Shown here: piece by piece, positions 9,660 to 18,633 of the stretch
Numbering within the stretch: the stretch's first letter is position 1
Layout of the letters: each line of letters opens with the position of its first letter
From: Polyangium fumosum
GTDB taxonomy: Bacteria > Myxococcota_A > Polyangia > Polyangiales > Polyangiaceae
Assembly (NCBI RefSeq): GCF_005144585.1
Contig: NZ_SSMQ01000008.1
Span: 124,001 to 188,000, forward strand
DNA length: 64,000 bases
Direction: 5' to 3'
Position numbers and translations under genes: made by a program
Notes under the pieces: generated by a model
The model's database searches: none
The model's input: the letters and a program-made list of their open reading frames with translations, nothing else
Told to the model about the DNA's origin: nothing

Positions 9660-10148
9660 TCAGGGCTCGTTCGAGGGGTCCCCCTCGTCGGCGGGCCTCG
9701 CCTTTAGCACATCTTTGCGCGGCGCGTCCCCGAAAGATCTGCGCTTTGGATCACCGTCCGCGAAGTCGTCCGGGGGCTTCGGGCCAAACAGCGTCCCCAC
9801 CGTGATCCCGATGGGCAGCGCCCCATACCCCACGATGAGGGAGAGGCCCGACGCAATCCCGCTGCGCAGAATGAGCCAAACCCCGCCCAGCAAAAGCGCG
9901 AGCTTCAACGTGGCGATGACCGCCCAAGGCGCGGTGTTTCCCCGCCGGGACAAAAACGCCTCGCCCACCTGCGCGAACACCCACAGGTTCAAGGGCGCCA
10001 GCGCCCCGCCGATGGCCACGCCGATCCCGAACCGCGGCCCGCCGAGCGCAAACGAGCCGATCGTCAAGACGACCGCCGACCCGATCACCCCGACGAGCGC
10101 CCCGCGCATCGGCGCGTCGAGCTTGGAAGGCTTTTCCGTTTCGCTCAT
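9660..10148 (-). CDS. AtpI-like ATP synthase assembly/accessory membrane protein
   Basis: 162 residues with about four transmembrane segments (GALVGVIGSAVVLTIGSFAL, FGIGVAIGGALAPLNLWVF, WAVIATLKLALLLGGVWLI, GLSLIVGYGALPIGITVG), followed by a soluble acidic/basic tail. Size, topology and position directly before atpB match the ATP synthase subunit I group, which helps c-ring assembly or magnesium uptake. The ATG overlaps the stop of the AtpZ-like gene by 4 bp, implying translational coupling. Sequence motifs are weak, so the name rests partly on context. Confidence 0.7.
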   Translation of the reverse strand: MSETEKPSKLDAPMRGALVGVIGSAVVLTIGSFALGGPRFGIGVAIGGALAPLNLWVFAQVGEAFLSRRGNTAPWAVIATLKLALLLGGVWLILRSGIASGLSLIVGYGALPIGITVGTLFGPKPPDDFADGDPKRRSFGDAPRKDVLKARPADEGDPSNEP

Positions 10149-10513
10149 GCGCCCCCCTTCCCGTCGTCGTTGTTCGTGCCCTCGTCGTCCGCCTTCGTGA
10201 TCGGAGGCTCGTCCTTGCGCTCGTCGGGCGCGTCGTAGCGCGGAAGCGGATTGCCTTGCTCGCGCTCCTCGCGCTCGGCCTGCGCCTTCATCTCGCGCAG
10301 CGCGCGCTGAAAGGCCCTCACGGCCGCGCCGATGCCGAAGCAGAAGCCGAGGATCGCGAGGTACGGCTCGGTGCCGAACTTGCCGTCGAGCCAGCGGCCG
10401 CCGAAGTAGCCGAACGCGATCGACAGGACGACCTCGAGCCCGATGGTCCCGAGGCTCCCGACGCCGCGCCACTCCTCCACCTTCGGCGGGCGCTTGCGCT
10501 CCTTGCCGTTCAC
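10145..10513 (-). CDS. AtpZ/AtpI-type small membrane protein
   Basis: 122 residues from a GTG start. Two hydrophobic segments (IGLEVVLSIAFGYFGGRWLD and PYLAILGFCFGIGAAVRAF) with a GGRWLDGKFGT link match the AtpZ/AtpI-like F0F1 accessory family, whose members have GxxLD between two helices. A long charged C-terminal tail follows. The GTG overlaps the rdgB stop by 4 bp (GTGA), and its own stop overlaps the next ATG by 4 bp, so it is coupled on both sides. Confidence 0.75.
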   Translation of the reverse strand: MNGKERKRPPKVEEWRGVGSLGTIGLEVVLSIAFGYFGGRWLDGKFGTEPYLAILGFCFGIGAAVRAFQRALREMKAQAEREEREQGNPLPRYDAPDERKDEPPITKADDEGTNNDDGKGGA

Positions 10514-11175
10514 CGCTCGCCTACCACGCGCGTCACCGTCGCGCGCCGATTCTCGATCAACGCCTCCAGCACCGGCCGCATCGCGCGCGCCGCCTCGGCG
10601 CGGTGGCTGATGCGGTTCTTCTCGTCGTCGCCGAGCTCGGCCATCGTGCGGCCGTCGCCCTTGACGATGAAGAGCGGGTCGTAGCCGAAGCCGCCAGCGC
10701 CGCGCGCCTGCTGCGCGATCGTCCCCTCGCAGCGGCCCTCGCAGATCACCTCGGGCTGCACCTCGTTCCACGGATCGAGCAGCACCATCGTGCAGCGAAA
10801 GCGCGCCGTGCGGTGCTCGTCGTCGATCTCTTCGAGCGCCGCGAGCAGCGCCGCGTTGTTCTCCGAATCGGTCGCGCCTTCCTTCGCGAAGCGCGCCGAG
10901 CGCACGCCGGGCCGCCCCGCGAGCGCGTCGACCTCGAGCCCCGCGTCCTCTGCGAGCGTCACCATCATCGCGGCCTCGGACGCCGTGCGCGCCTTGATCA
11001 AGGCGTTGTCCACGAACGTCGCGCCGTCCTCGATGATCGGCGGCAGGTCGGGCAGCACCTGCGAGAGCGGCAGGAGCTGGATGGGCAGGTCGGCGAAGAT
11101 CGCCAAAAGCTCCGCGAGCTTCCCGCGGTTCGTCGTGGCGACGAGGATCGAGAGCGGCAGGTTCGGCTCGCTCAT
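10510..11175 (-). CDS. rdgB: XTP/dITP diphosphatase (HAM1/RdgB)
   Basis: 221 residues. Family signatures are ILVATTNRGKLAEL near the N-terminus, TFVDNALIKA, LAEDAGLEVDAL, RPGVRSARFA and the substrate-binding GGFGYDPLFI. It hydrolyses non-canonical purine triphosphates such as dITP and XTP to monophosphates, keeping them out of nucleic acids. It is coupled by 4-bp overlaps to rph upstream and the AtpZ-like gene downstream; the rph-rdgB pairing is common in bacteria. Confidence 0.95.
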   Translation of the reverse strand: MSEPNLPLSILVATTNRGKLAELLAIFADLPIQLLPLSQVLPDLPPIIEDGATFVDNALIKARTASEAAMMVTLAEDAGLEVDALAGRPGVRSARFAKEGATDSENNAALLAALEEIDDEHRTARFRCTMVLLDPWNEVQPEVICEGRCEGTIAQQARGAGGFGYDPLFIVKGDGRTMAELGDDEKNRISHRAEAARAMRPVLEALIENRRATVTRVVGER

Positions 11176-11936
11176 GCGAACCTCCCCGCCTGGAAGAGCG
11201 AAGCGAGCTCGACGCCCGCGGCGCTGAGCGCGCTTCGTTGCATCGCCACGAGCGCTGCGACGCCCGCGAGCCCGACGTCGATCATGCCGTCGAGCGCGCG
11301 CCGTTCGAGCGCCTCGCCCTCGGCCGTCGCTTGCACTTCAACGATCGCCCCGCGCGCCGTGGCCACCACGTTCAGATCCACGCGCGCCTGGCTGTCCTCT
11401 TCGTAGACGAGATCGAGCATCGCCTCGCCGCCGACGTGGCCCACGCTGATCGCGGCCACCTGATCACGCAGCACCGGCGCGACCGCGCTCGACGTGCGCA
11501 GCTTCGCGAGCGCGAGCGCCATGGCCACGAAACCTCCGGTCACCGACGCCGTCCGCGTCCCGCCGTCCGCCTCCAGCACGTCGCAGTCGATCACGATCGT
11601 GCGCTCGCCGATCGCGTCGAGGTCGATCGCGCTGCGCAGCGCGCGCCCGATGAGCCGCTGGATCTCCTGCGTCCGCCCGCTCGGCCCCTTGCCGCGCCCT
11701 TCACGCGCTTCCCTTCGCGCGCGGCTCGCCCGCGGATGCATCTGGTACTCGGCCGTCAACCAGCCTTTGCCTTTGCCCGCCATCCATGCGGGCACGACGG
11801 CGTCGATCGACGCGGTGCAGAGCACGACCGTGCCGCCGGCGCGGTAGAGCACGGAGCCCTCCGCGTTGCGGTGGAAGTGCGGGACGATCTCGACGGAGCG
11901 AGGTTCGGCGGGGCTACGGCCATCGGGACGGGACAC
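11172..11936 (-). CDS. rph: ribonuclease PH
   Basis: 254 residues. Motifs include GSVLYRAGGTVVLCTAS, KGKGWLTAEYQMHPRAS, RTQEIQRLIGRALR and DGGTRTASVTGGFVA, which carry the RNA- and phosphate-binding residues of RNase PH. The enzyme trims tRNA 3' ends phosphorolytically. The protein ends soon after the final helix, a normal family length. It is the first gene of the minus-strand run that leads through rdgB into the ATP synthase membrane genes. Confidence 0.95.
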   Translation of the reverse strand: MSRPDGRSPAEPRSVEIVPHFHRNAEGSVLYRAGGTVVLCTASIDAVVPAWMAGKGKGWLTAEYQMHPRASRARREAREGRGKGPSGRTQEIQRLIGRALRSAIDLDAIGERTIVIDCDVLEADGGTRTASVTGGFVAMALALAKLRTSSAVAPVLRDQVAAISVGHVGGEAMLDLVYEEDSQARVDLNVVATARGAIVEVQATAEGEALERRALDGMIDVGLAGVAALVAMQRSALSAAGVELASLFQAGRFA

Positions 11937-12029
11937 GCCGCGTCCTTAGCACAGGCGCAACGCCGCGTAGGGCCTCCTCACGCCCGGCCCTCGCTCTCCT
12001 CGTCCCGCCTGCGCGCCCGGTGCCTGGTT

Positions 12030-12740
12030 TTACCAGCTCACGGGGTAGACCGTGGCGTAGAGCCCGTCGCCCGGCCCGCCGCGCGTCGCGGCGCGCTGCA
12101 CCAGATAAAGCTCCTGCTTGGGTCCCTGGCAGGCGAACGCGCCTCCCTCGGACGCGACGTACACCTGGCCCCCGACGGTCTTCATCGAGAACCCCTCCGG
12201 CCACGACGCGCGCTTCTTCAGATAGTCGAGCGCCATGTTGCTCCGCGGCGGGATGTCCGACCGTTCGAGCGTGCGGATCAGCCGGTCCGCCTGGGAGAAC
12301 GCCGAACCCTCCTGCTTGGCGACATCGCTGATGCCGACCTTCGCGGGGAGCTGCCCCGGGCCGACCTCGTTCGAGGGCACGCGGCGCGAACGGACGACGG
12401 TGAACTCGTCGCTCGTCTTGCCGCCCTCGACGCGGTGGCCCCGGCCGATCCATCGACCGTCGCCGGAGGGCACGACCGGGTTCCACGGCTTGCACGTCCC
12501 GAACGCGGCGAGCACGGCGCACGGCCCCTTCTTCGCGTCGGCCGCGCACGTGAGCGCCTTCTTCAGCGCGGCGACGTCGAGATCGTCCGGCGCCGCGACC
12601 GCCTCGGGGACCGGCGGCGGCGCGGCGGACGGGGGCGCGGGCGTCCCGGTTTGCGCGGGCGCGGCCGCGTCCCCGGCTGGCTCCTGGGAACACGCGGCGA
12701 CGGCGATCGAGACGAGGACGGCGAAGGGGCGCGTTCGCAT
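12030..12740 (-). CDS. hypothetical lipoprotein
   Basis: 236 residues from the ATG that directly starts a signal peptide ending in SIAVAAC, a lipobox; an in-frame GTG six codons earlier is possible. A Pro/Ala-rich linker (residues about 25-60) leads to a globular domain with five cysteines and the segment GRWIGRGHRVEGGKTSDEF. No known family was recognised. It probably sits on the outer or inner membrane facing the periplasm. Confidence 0.7.
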   Translation of the reverse strand: MRTRPFAVLVSIAVAACSQEPAGDAAAPAQTGTPAPPSAAPPPVPEAVAAPDDLDVAALKKALTCAADAKKGPCAVLAAFGTCKPWNPVVPSGDGRWIGRGHRVEGGKTSDEFTVVRSRRVPSNEVGPGQLPAKVGISDVAKQEGSAFSQADRLIRTLERSDIPPRSNMALDYLKKRASWPEGFSMKTVGGQVYVASEGGAFACQGPKQELYLVQRAATRGGPGDGLYATVYPVSW

Positions 12741-12773
12741 GGGCGCGCAGTCTGGCACGGCCTTGCTCGTCCG

Positions 12774-13361
12774 CTACGGCGGGTCGATCAGGAGCTTCGG
12801 CCGGAGCCGCGCGAGCGACTTTCGCCCGAGGCCCTTCACCCGGAGGAGATCCTCCGGCCGCTTGAACCGCCCGAGCTTCGCCCGCAGCGCGAGGATCGCC
12901 TTGGCCTTCGTGGCCCCGATGCCCGGCAGCTTCCGTAGATCCTCCTCCGTCGCGAGGTTCAGGATCACCCTTCCATCGGCCGTCACCGCGGCGATCGGCG
13001 CGCCCGCGTCCGCGACCGCGCCCGCATCCGCGCCCGCTGCCGCTTCCGCTTCCGCATGCGCGCCCGCATCCGCTGCCGCTCCCGCATCCGCTGCCGCCCC
13101 CGCATCCGCGACCGCCGCCGGCACCGGCGCCGCCGCGCTCGCGCTCGTCGCCGGCGGACCGAGGTAAGCCCCGACGCGACGCGGCATCCACTCCGCCGCC
13201 GCGCCTGACCCTACGAACGCGAGCGCCAAAAACCCGAGCGCCCCGAGCGCGGCTTTCCCTGCGAGCGGCGTCCATGCCGACCCGCAGAGCCGCGCCCCGA
13301 TCGACCCGAACAACGCCCGCGCCCGCGCCCCGACCTGCTTGTCGTCTGCTGAACGTTCCAC
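12774..13361 (-). CDS. membrane-anchored helix-hairpin-helix (ComEA-like) protein
   Basis: 195 residues from a GTG preceded by an excellent GAGGAGGT ribosome site. A single transmembrane segment (KAALGALGFLALAFVGSGA) is followed by an Ala/Asp/Gly repeat tract (ADAGAAADAGA-type) and a C-terminal double HhH module: LRKLPGIGATKAKAILALR and LLRVKGLGRKSLARLRPKL. ComEA proteins bind incoming DNA in the periplasm during transformation; this one has the right topology but an unusually long Ala-rich spacer. It is divergent from the DUF362 gene. Confidence 0.8.
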   Translation of the reverse strand: MERSADDKQVGARARALFGSIGARLCGSAWTPLAGKAALGALGFLALAFVGSGAAAEWMPRRVGAYLGPPATSASAAAPVPAAVADAGAAADAGAAADAGAHAEAEAAAGADAGAVADAGAPIAAVTADGRVILNLATEEDLRKLPGIGATKAKAILALRAKLGRFKRPEDLLRVKGLGRKSLARLRPKLLIDPP

Positions 13362-13374
13362 CGAACACCTCCTC
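13362..13374 (-). promoter_or_regulatory. strong ribosome binding site that fixes a GTG start
   Basis: Read on the minus strand, GAGGAGGT lies 5 bases before the GTG of the HhH protein. The more upstream in-frame ATG has no such site, so the shorter protein is preferred. Confidence 0.75.
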
Positions 13375-13540
13375 GGCGGGCTCCTTGGCGATCTTCGTGC
13401 CGACGGACGGGACGCGGGAAAGCGCGTCCTTTGGGGTGCAAAGGGTCTGCGCGGGGGTGGCGCCGCCATGGCGGCGGGGTGGCGACGCCACCGGGACCTT
13501 GCGCTCGACCTGCGCTACGATGGCGCGGGAGCAGGTGACC

Positions 13541-14620
13541 ATGTCCGACCCGCGTTTTTCCCCGTACCCCGAGGCCTTCTCGCGTCGCACCTTCCTCGGC
13601 GCAGCCCTGACCGGCGCGGCGCTGCTCGGCGCTGATCACGCGCTCGCCGCGGGCTCCGGCCTCGCCGCGAAACCTCCCGCGGGCTTCGTGCCCCTCTCGA
13701 TCCCCGGGAAGGTCGCGAAGGTCGCGAAGTCGAACGTGATGCAGCCGAACGGCCTGTGGCCCACCGAGGGCGCGGCCAAGGTCATGCTCGAACGCGTCAT
13801 GGCCGAGCTCACGGGCAAAAGTGACCTCGGCGAAGCCTTCGCCAAGTTCGTCCACAAGGACGACAAGGTCGCCATCAAGCCGAACGGCATCGCGGGCCAA
13901 AAGGGCGCGACGATGGCCACGAACCGCGAGCTCATCCTCGAGGTCGTCCGCGGCGTCATGGCGGCCGGCGTGCCCGCGAGCCAGATCATGATCTTCGAGC
14001 AGTACCCGAAGTTCTTGGAGGGCACGCGCATCTGGGATCGCCACAAGGGCCCCGACCCCGCGCTGCCCGCGGGCATCGCGACGGCCGTGCACGAGAACGA
14101 AGACGCGACGATGCCCGAGCGGAGCGTGATGGGCATCCCGACGAAGTTCGTCCGTCCCTTCACCGAGGCGACGGCCGTGATCAACCTCGGCTTGATCAAG
14201 GATCACTCGATCTGCGGCTTCACGGGTTGCCTCAAGAACATCACGCACGGCGCGACGATCAACCCGCACGCCTTCCACCAGCACAACGCGAGCCCGCAGA
14301 TCGCCGAGCTTTACGCGCAGGACGTCGTCAAGAGCCGCGTCCGCTTGCACATCATCGACGGCTTCAAGCTCATCTACGACGAGGGCCCGCTCGACAAGAA
14401 CAAGAAGCGCCGCGTGCTCCACGAGGCCGTCTACGCGACGACGGACCCCGTCGCGATGGACACGCTCGGCTGGGGCATCCTCGAGCAATGGCGCAAGGAG
14501 AACGGCCTGCCGACGCTCAAGGACGCCGGCCGCGAACCCACGTACATCCGCATCGCGAGCGAGCTCGGGCTCGGCGTCTACGACAAGAACCGCATCTCCT
14601 TGCGCGAAGTCACGCTCTGA
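13541..14620 (+). CDS. Tat-exported DUF362-family protein
   Basis: 359 residues. The N-terminus has SRRTFLGAALTGAALLGAD, a twin-arginine signal. The body contains KDDKVAIKPNGI, INLGLIKDHSICGFTGCLKN and DPVAMDTLGWGILEQ, which match the DUF362 domain often found with iron-sulfur or quinone-linked proteins. No ferredoxin cysteine cluster is present. Export in a folded state suggests a bound cofactor, but the function is unknown. The chosen ATG has AGGTG at short spacing; one seven codons earlier is also possible. Convergent with the next gene. Confidence 0.8.
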   Translation: MSDPRFSPYPEAFSRRTFLGAALTGAALLGADHALAAGSGLAAKPPAGFVPLSIPGKVAKVAKSNVMQPNGLWPTEGAAKVMLERVMAELTGKSDLGEAFAKFVHKDDKVAIKPNGIAGQKGATMATNRELILEVVRGVMAAGVPASQIMIFEQYPKFLEGTRIWDRHKGPDPALPAGIATAVHENEDATMPERSVMGIPTKFVRPFTEATAVINLGLIKDHSICGFTGCLKNITHGATINPHAFHQHNASPQIAELYAQDVVKSRVRLHIIDGFKLIYDEGPLDKNKKRRVLHEAVYATTDPVAMDTLGWGILEQWRKENGLPTLKDAGREPTYIRIASELGLGVYDKNRISLREVTL

Positions 14621-14638
14621 CGGGCTCCGTCCGAACGC

Positions 14639-15838
14639 TCACGGCGGCGGCGACAGGGCGAGCGCCTTGAGCCGCCCGTTCGCGCACGCCGCGTTCGTCT
14701 CGCATTCGATCCAGTAGAGCGCCTCGTCGTCGACCGTGAAATGGAACGGCCCGCTCGGCCGCACGACGATCTCGGCCACCTGGCTCCCCCAATTCTTGCC
14801 GCCCACGGGCAGCCGCGCGATCGCCTTGCCGCCGTCGTACGTCGACGCGCCGAAATAGACCCAGTCCCCATTCACCTCGACCGGCGGCAAGACCGCGAGC
14901 GTGAAGTCCGTCGCCGCATTGGAGAAGATGAGCTCGCCGCTGCTCGGCACGTACGACTCCACCTTCCCACCGGACTTCGATACGCGGTTCAGGAGCGCGT
15001 TGTTCTGCGCGAAGAAGAACACGTACTCCTCGGAGACGTCGAGGCTCGACGGGTCATTGAGGCCCGCCGCGAGCGCCTTCTCCTCCACGCCCACGCCCAC
15101 CGACGGATCGATCGTGTACACCGCGCCGGTCAAAGGCTTCTCGCCGTCGTCGCACGAGTTCGGCACGTCGTCCCCCAGCGCGAAGCGCGTGAAATAGAGC
15201 CGGCCGTCGCTCTCGCTGTAGCGGATGTCGTAGAGCAGCGCGGCCGCCTTGTCCTGCTTGTATTCCGGGTCGATCCAGAGCGCCTCGTATTTCGTCGAGC
15301 CCTTCTTCACCCGCCCCACGAGCCCGTCCGTGAGCATGTAATAGAGGAAATCGCCTCCGAGCGTGATCCCGGCGAGCTTCTCGAACTCGGGTTGCTCGCC
15401 GAGCACGGGGATCACGTCGGGATTGCAGTCCCTCGGGTCGCACCAGGAGAGATTCGACCCGAGGCACGTGGTCTCATTGCCGCGCTGGGTCCAGGCGAGG
15501 AAATCGTGCGAGACCACGGCCCATTCGACCCGTAGGCCCCCGACGTCCAGCAGGGGCGCCGAACAGCCCGGCTTCGGCAAGCGCCGAACCGAGCCGGGCG
15601 TCTCGTATTGCCGGACGACGATCGACGCGGCGTCCGAGCTCAGCGCCCCCATGACGACGTTCGGCTCGATCACGAACGGCGCGCACGTATCGCCGCTGCC
15701 CCCGCAGGGGATCACGGCACACGCGAGGTTTGGCGGGGGCTTGGGGGCATACTCGTCGTACTCCTCGCCGAGGACGCAGCTCGATAGGAGCACGGCCGTG
15801 ATACCCATCATCGCCGTGCGATGGAGCGGAACGTTCAT
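14639..15838 (-). CDS. hypothetical lipoprotein, propeller-like
   Basis: 399 residues with a signal peptide ending in ITAVLLSSC. Many repeats alternate a polar turn with a beta-strand ending in aromatic residues (GGDFLYYMLTD, DGRLYFTRFA, SEEYVFFFAQ, NGDWVYFGAS, DEALYWIEC), the pattern of secreted beta-propeller lipoproteins that are abundant in myxobacteria. No catalytic residues are evident. It is divergent from the type VI island, with 81 bp between the starts. Confidence 0.7.
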   Translation of the reverse strand: MNVPLHRTAMMGITAVLLSSCVLGEEYDEYAPKPPPNLACAVIPCGGSGDTCAPFVIEPNVVMGALSSDAASIVVRQYETPGSVRRLPKPGCSAPLLDVGGLRVEWAVVSHDFLAWTQRGNETTCLGSNLSWCDPRDCNPDVIPVLGEQPEFEKLAGITLGGDFLYYMLTDGLVGRVKKGSTKYEALWIDPEYKQDKAAALLYDIRYSESDGRLYFTRFALGDDVPNSCDDGEKPLTGAVYTIDPSVGVGVEEKALAAGLNDPSSLDVSEEYVFFFAQNNALLNRVSKSGGKVESYVPSSGELIFSNAATDFTLAVLPPVEVNGDWVYFGASTYDGGKAIARLPVGGKNWGSQVAEIVVRPSGPFHFTVDDEALYWIECETNAACANGRLKALALSPPP

Positions 15839-15919
15839 ACGCGGATCTTACAACGCCCACGAACTTGCTTGCCAGCGCCGACGAGATCCGTTTTGCTTCT
15901 CCTCCGGAGCGAGCGTCCC

Positions 15920-16161
15920 ATGGCCAGCGCCACCGGCACACAGAAGTTTCTCGAACACGGGCCCCTCAAATTCGCCCGCACGCGGCCCACGATGCACATC
16001 CCCGACGCCGAGGTCCACGACGACGCGGGCGCGAACGTCAATCCGCCCGTCTCTTTCACCGCCGAGCTCACGGGCTGCTCGGTCTTTTGCGCGTCTCGCG
16101 GGTCTACCCCGATCGCGCCGTGATCTCCCACAACGACGAACCCAAGCCGCTCTCCCCTTGA
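15920..16161 (+). pseudogene. small ORF before vgrG with a probable one-base frameshift
   Basis: The ATG opens a 67-residue frame (MASATGTQKFLEHGPLKFAR...) that ends early. At a TTTT run (16085-16088) reading can shift to a second frame that continues as LRVSRVYPDRAVISHNDEPK and stops 24 bp before vgrG. One extra T would fuse both into an 80-residue protein with coding-like composition throughout. It could be a decayed gene, a sequencing error or programmed slippage. No family was recognised. Confidence 0.45.
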
Positions 16162-16185
16162 GCGGGCCATCGAAGGGGGACCTGT

Positions 16186-18261
16186 ATGCCGATCCTCGAA
16201 CTCACGTTATCAGGCGGAGCGAAGCTCTCCGTGCACAACTTCTCCGTGCAAGAAGCCCTCTCCGAGCTCTTCCACGTCTCCATCGTGGCGCGGGCGCAGC
16301 GGCCGGACCTCGACCTCGAGGCGATCGTCGGCAAACCCGCCTCGCTCCACATCGTGGCCGGATGGACCTACGTGCAGGACCAGGGCACGCGCACCTGGAA
16401 AGGCGTCTGCAGCTACATCGAGCAATACCAGGCCCAGACCGAAGAGACGGGGCTATCGACCTATCACCTGTCCATCGTCCCCGACCTCTGGCTGCTCACG
16501 CAGCGCACGAACCACCGCATCTTCCAGCACCTCTCCATCCCCGACATCACCGACGTGCTCCTCGGCGAATGGGGCGTCAAGCCCACCTGGCAGATCGATC
16601 GTGGGCTCTATCCGAAGCTCGAATTCAAGGTGCAATACGGCGAGAGCGATTTCACGTTCCTGTCTCGCCTGCTCGAAGAGGCCGGCATCACGTTCTGGTT
16701 CTCGGACCAGGACGGCGCGGGCTCCGTGCTCACGTTCGGCGACAAGCTGCACGCGGCGGCGCCGCGCCCGCCCATTCCTTTCGTCGACAACCCGAACCAG
16801 GCCGCGCAGCGCGAGTTCCTCTCGCTCGTACGCCTCGGCCACGAGGTCCGGCCGGGCGCGCACGTGATGCGCGACCACGATTTCCGCAAACCCTCCTTCG
16901 AGCTCCTCGGCGAGGCCACCCCTGCCGCGACGGGCCCCGAGGGCAAATACGAGCAATACACCTACGGCCCGGGCGCGTTCCTCGTGGAGGGCACGATGGG
17001 CGGCGGCGGCACGCCGGTGGCGGACGATCAGGGCATCGCCCGGCACGACCCCAAATACGGGACAGACCTCGCGACGCGCCGCCTGCAATCGCTGCGCGCC
17101 GACAAACGTCGGGTCACGTTCGACACGAACACCCTCGACCTCTTCCCCGGCGCGGTCTTCACGATCGAGGACCACTTGCACCCCTCGCTCGCGCCGAGCC
17201 AGCGGCTGCTCGTCTCGTCGTTCTCCGTGGAAGGCACGCCGGGCGACGCATGGACCATGCGCGGCGCCGCGGTCTTCTCCGACCCCGCCGCCCCGTATCG
17301 CCCGCCGGTCAAGACGCCGCGCCCGCGGGTCTTCGGTGTGCAGAGCGCGACCGTGGTGGGCCCGCCGGGCAAGGAGATCCATACCGACGAATTCGGCCGC
17401 GTCCGCGTGCAGTTCCCCTGGGATCGCGAGGGCCAGAGCGACGACCGCTCCTCGTGCTGGATGCGCGTCAGCCAGGGCTGGGCCGGCACGGCGTACGGGA
17501 TGATCACGATTCCGCGCGTCGGCCAGGAGGTGCTCGTCACGTTCCTCGACGGCGACCCGGATCGGCCGATCGTGACGGGCCGCGTCTACAATGCGATCGA
17601 GCAGGTGCCGTACAAGCTGCCGGACGACATGACCGTGAGCACGTGGAAGAGCCAATCCTCCCCCGCCACGGGCGGCTACAACGAGATCAAATTCGACGAC
17701 AAGGCCGGATCGGAGCGCGTCTACGTGCAGGCCGAGCGGGACTTGCACAAGCTCGTCAAGAACGACGAGGTGCTCCGCACGCAGCACAACAAGATGGAGA
17801 CGGTGGACGGCACGTCCGACCTCGTGGTGAAGGGCGCGCGCAAGCAGCTCATCGAATCGGAGGACCATTTGCACGTGTTGCTCGACCAGCGCAGCCAGGT
17901 CGACGGCGGCGTCTCGCTCACCGTGAAGATGGGCAAGCAGGAGAAGGTGGGGGCCGATTACGCGCTCGACGCCGGGCAGGAGATCCACCTCAAGGCGGGG
18001 ATGACGCTCGTGCTCGAAGCCGGGCTGCGGCTGACCATCAAGGGACCGGCCGGCTTCATCGATTTCCACCCGATGGGCATCGATATCGTGGGGCTCCTCG
18101 TCAACATCAACAGCGGCGGGTTTCCGGCCTTCGGCAAGGGCGCCTCCCCCGACGCGCCCGAGGACGCGACGGAGGCCGAGCCGCGCGACAGGCCGCCCGG
18201 CGCGCCGGCGGGGAATTCGAGCACGGGCACCGGCGGCACGTCCGGCCAAGGTGGGAGCTAG
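16186..18261 (+). CDS. vgrG: type VI secretion spike protein VgrG (TssI)
   Basis: 691 residues. The first 350 follow the gp27-like VgrG pattern (EFKVQYGESDFTFLSRLLEE, GITFWF). An OB-fold/gp5-like region comes next with DEFGRVRVQFPWDREGQ, SCWMRVSQGWAG and VGQEVLVTFLDGDPDRPIV, then TGGYNEIKFDDKAGSERVYV and a repetitive beta-helix spike. The C-terminal 40 residues are a Pro/Gly/Ser-rich tail with no separate effector domain. VgrG trimers tip the Hcp tube and carry effectors. A GGGGG ribosome site precedes the ATG. The PAAR gene starts 3 bp after the stop. Confidence 0.95.
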   Translation: MPILELTLSGGAKLSVHNFSVQEALSELFHVSIVARAQRPDLDLEAIVGKPASLHIVAGWTYVQDQGTRTWKGVCSYIEQYQAQTEETGLSTYHLSIVPDLWLLTQRTNHRIFQHLSIPDITDVLLGEWGVKPTWQIDRGLYPKLEFKVQYGESDFTFLSRLLEEAGITFWFSDQDGAGSVLTFGDKLHAAAPRPPIPFVDNPNQAAQREFLSLVRLGHEVRPGAHVMRDHDFRKPSFELLGEATPAATGPEGKYEQYTYGPGAFLVEGTMGGGGTPVADDQGIARHDPKYGTDLATRRLQSLRADKRRVTFDTNTLDLFPGAVFTIEDHLHPSLAPSQRLLVSSFSVEGTPGDAWTMRGAAVFSDPAAPYRPPVKTPRPRVFGVQSATVVGPPGKEIHTDEFGRVRVQFPWDREGQSDDRSSCWMRVSQGWAGTAYGMITIPRVGQEVLVTFLDGDPDRPIVTGRVYNAIEQVPYKLPDDMTVSTWKSQSSPATGGYNEIKFDDKAGSERVYVQAERDLHKLVKNDEVLRTQHNKMETVDGTSDLVVKGARKQLIESEDHLHVLLDQRSQVDGGVSLTVKMGKQEKVGADYALDAGQEIHLKAGMTLVLEAGLRLTIKGPAGFIDFHPMGIDIVGLLVNINSGGFPAFGKGASPDAPEDATEAEPRDRPPGAPAGNSSTGTGGTSGQGGS

Positions 18262-18264
18262 GCC

Positions 18265-18633
18265 ATGCCCCTCGCTGCGCGCATCGACGACGAGCTGACG
18301 TGCGAGGTCCACGGCGCGGGCATCATCACCGAAGGGTGCCCGACGGTGATCATCGGCTTCCAGCCGGCCGCGCGCGTCGAGGACGAGATCCTTTGCCAGG
18401 AGGTGCCGAGCGAGATCGCCAAGGGTTGCGAGACGGTGTTCATCGGCGGAATGCCGGCCGCGCGCGTCGACGATGTGGCCGTGGACGGCGCGGTGATCAG
18501 CACCGGATTTGCCACGGTGAACATCGGCACGACGCCGCAGATCCAGGTGCTGCTCCTGGCCGCGGCGCTGGGTTTGCCCTTTTGCGAGGAATGCGAGCCG
18601 AGCTCGCTCGCCGGGCCGAGCGGGGAGCCATGA
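18265..18633 (+). CDS. PAAR-domain spike-tip protein
   Basis: 122 residues. The protein contains two GxxPAARVxD units (GFQPAARVEDEI and GGMPAARVDDVA) and closing glycine/valine turns, matching PAAR proteins that sharpen the VgrG tip. A cysteine-containing C-terminal tail (LPFCEECEP) is extra and could bind metal or cargo. The stop overlaps the next start by 4 bp, tying it to the adaptor gene. Confidence 0.9.
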   Translation: MPLAARIDDELTCEVHGAGIITEGCPTVIIGFQPAARVEDEILCQEVPSEIAKGCETVFIGGMPAARVDDVAVDGAVISTGFATVNIGTTPQIQVLLLAAALGLPFCEECEPSSLAGPSGEP

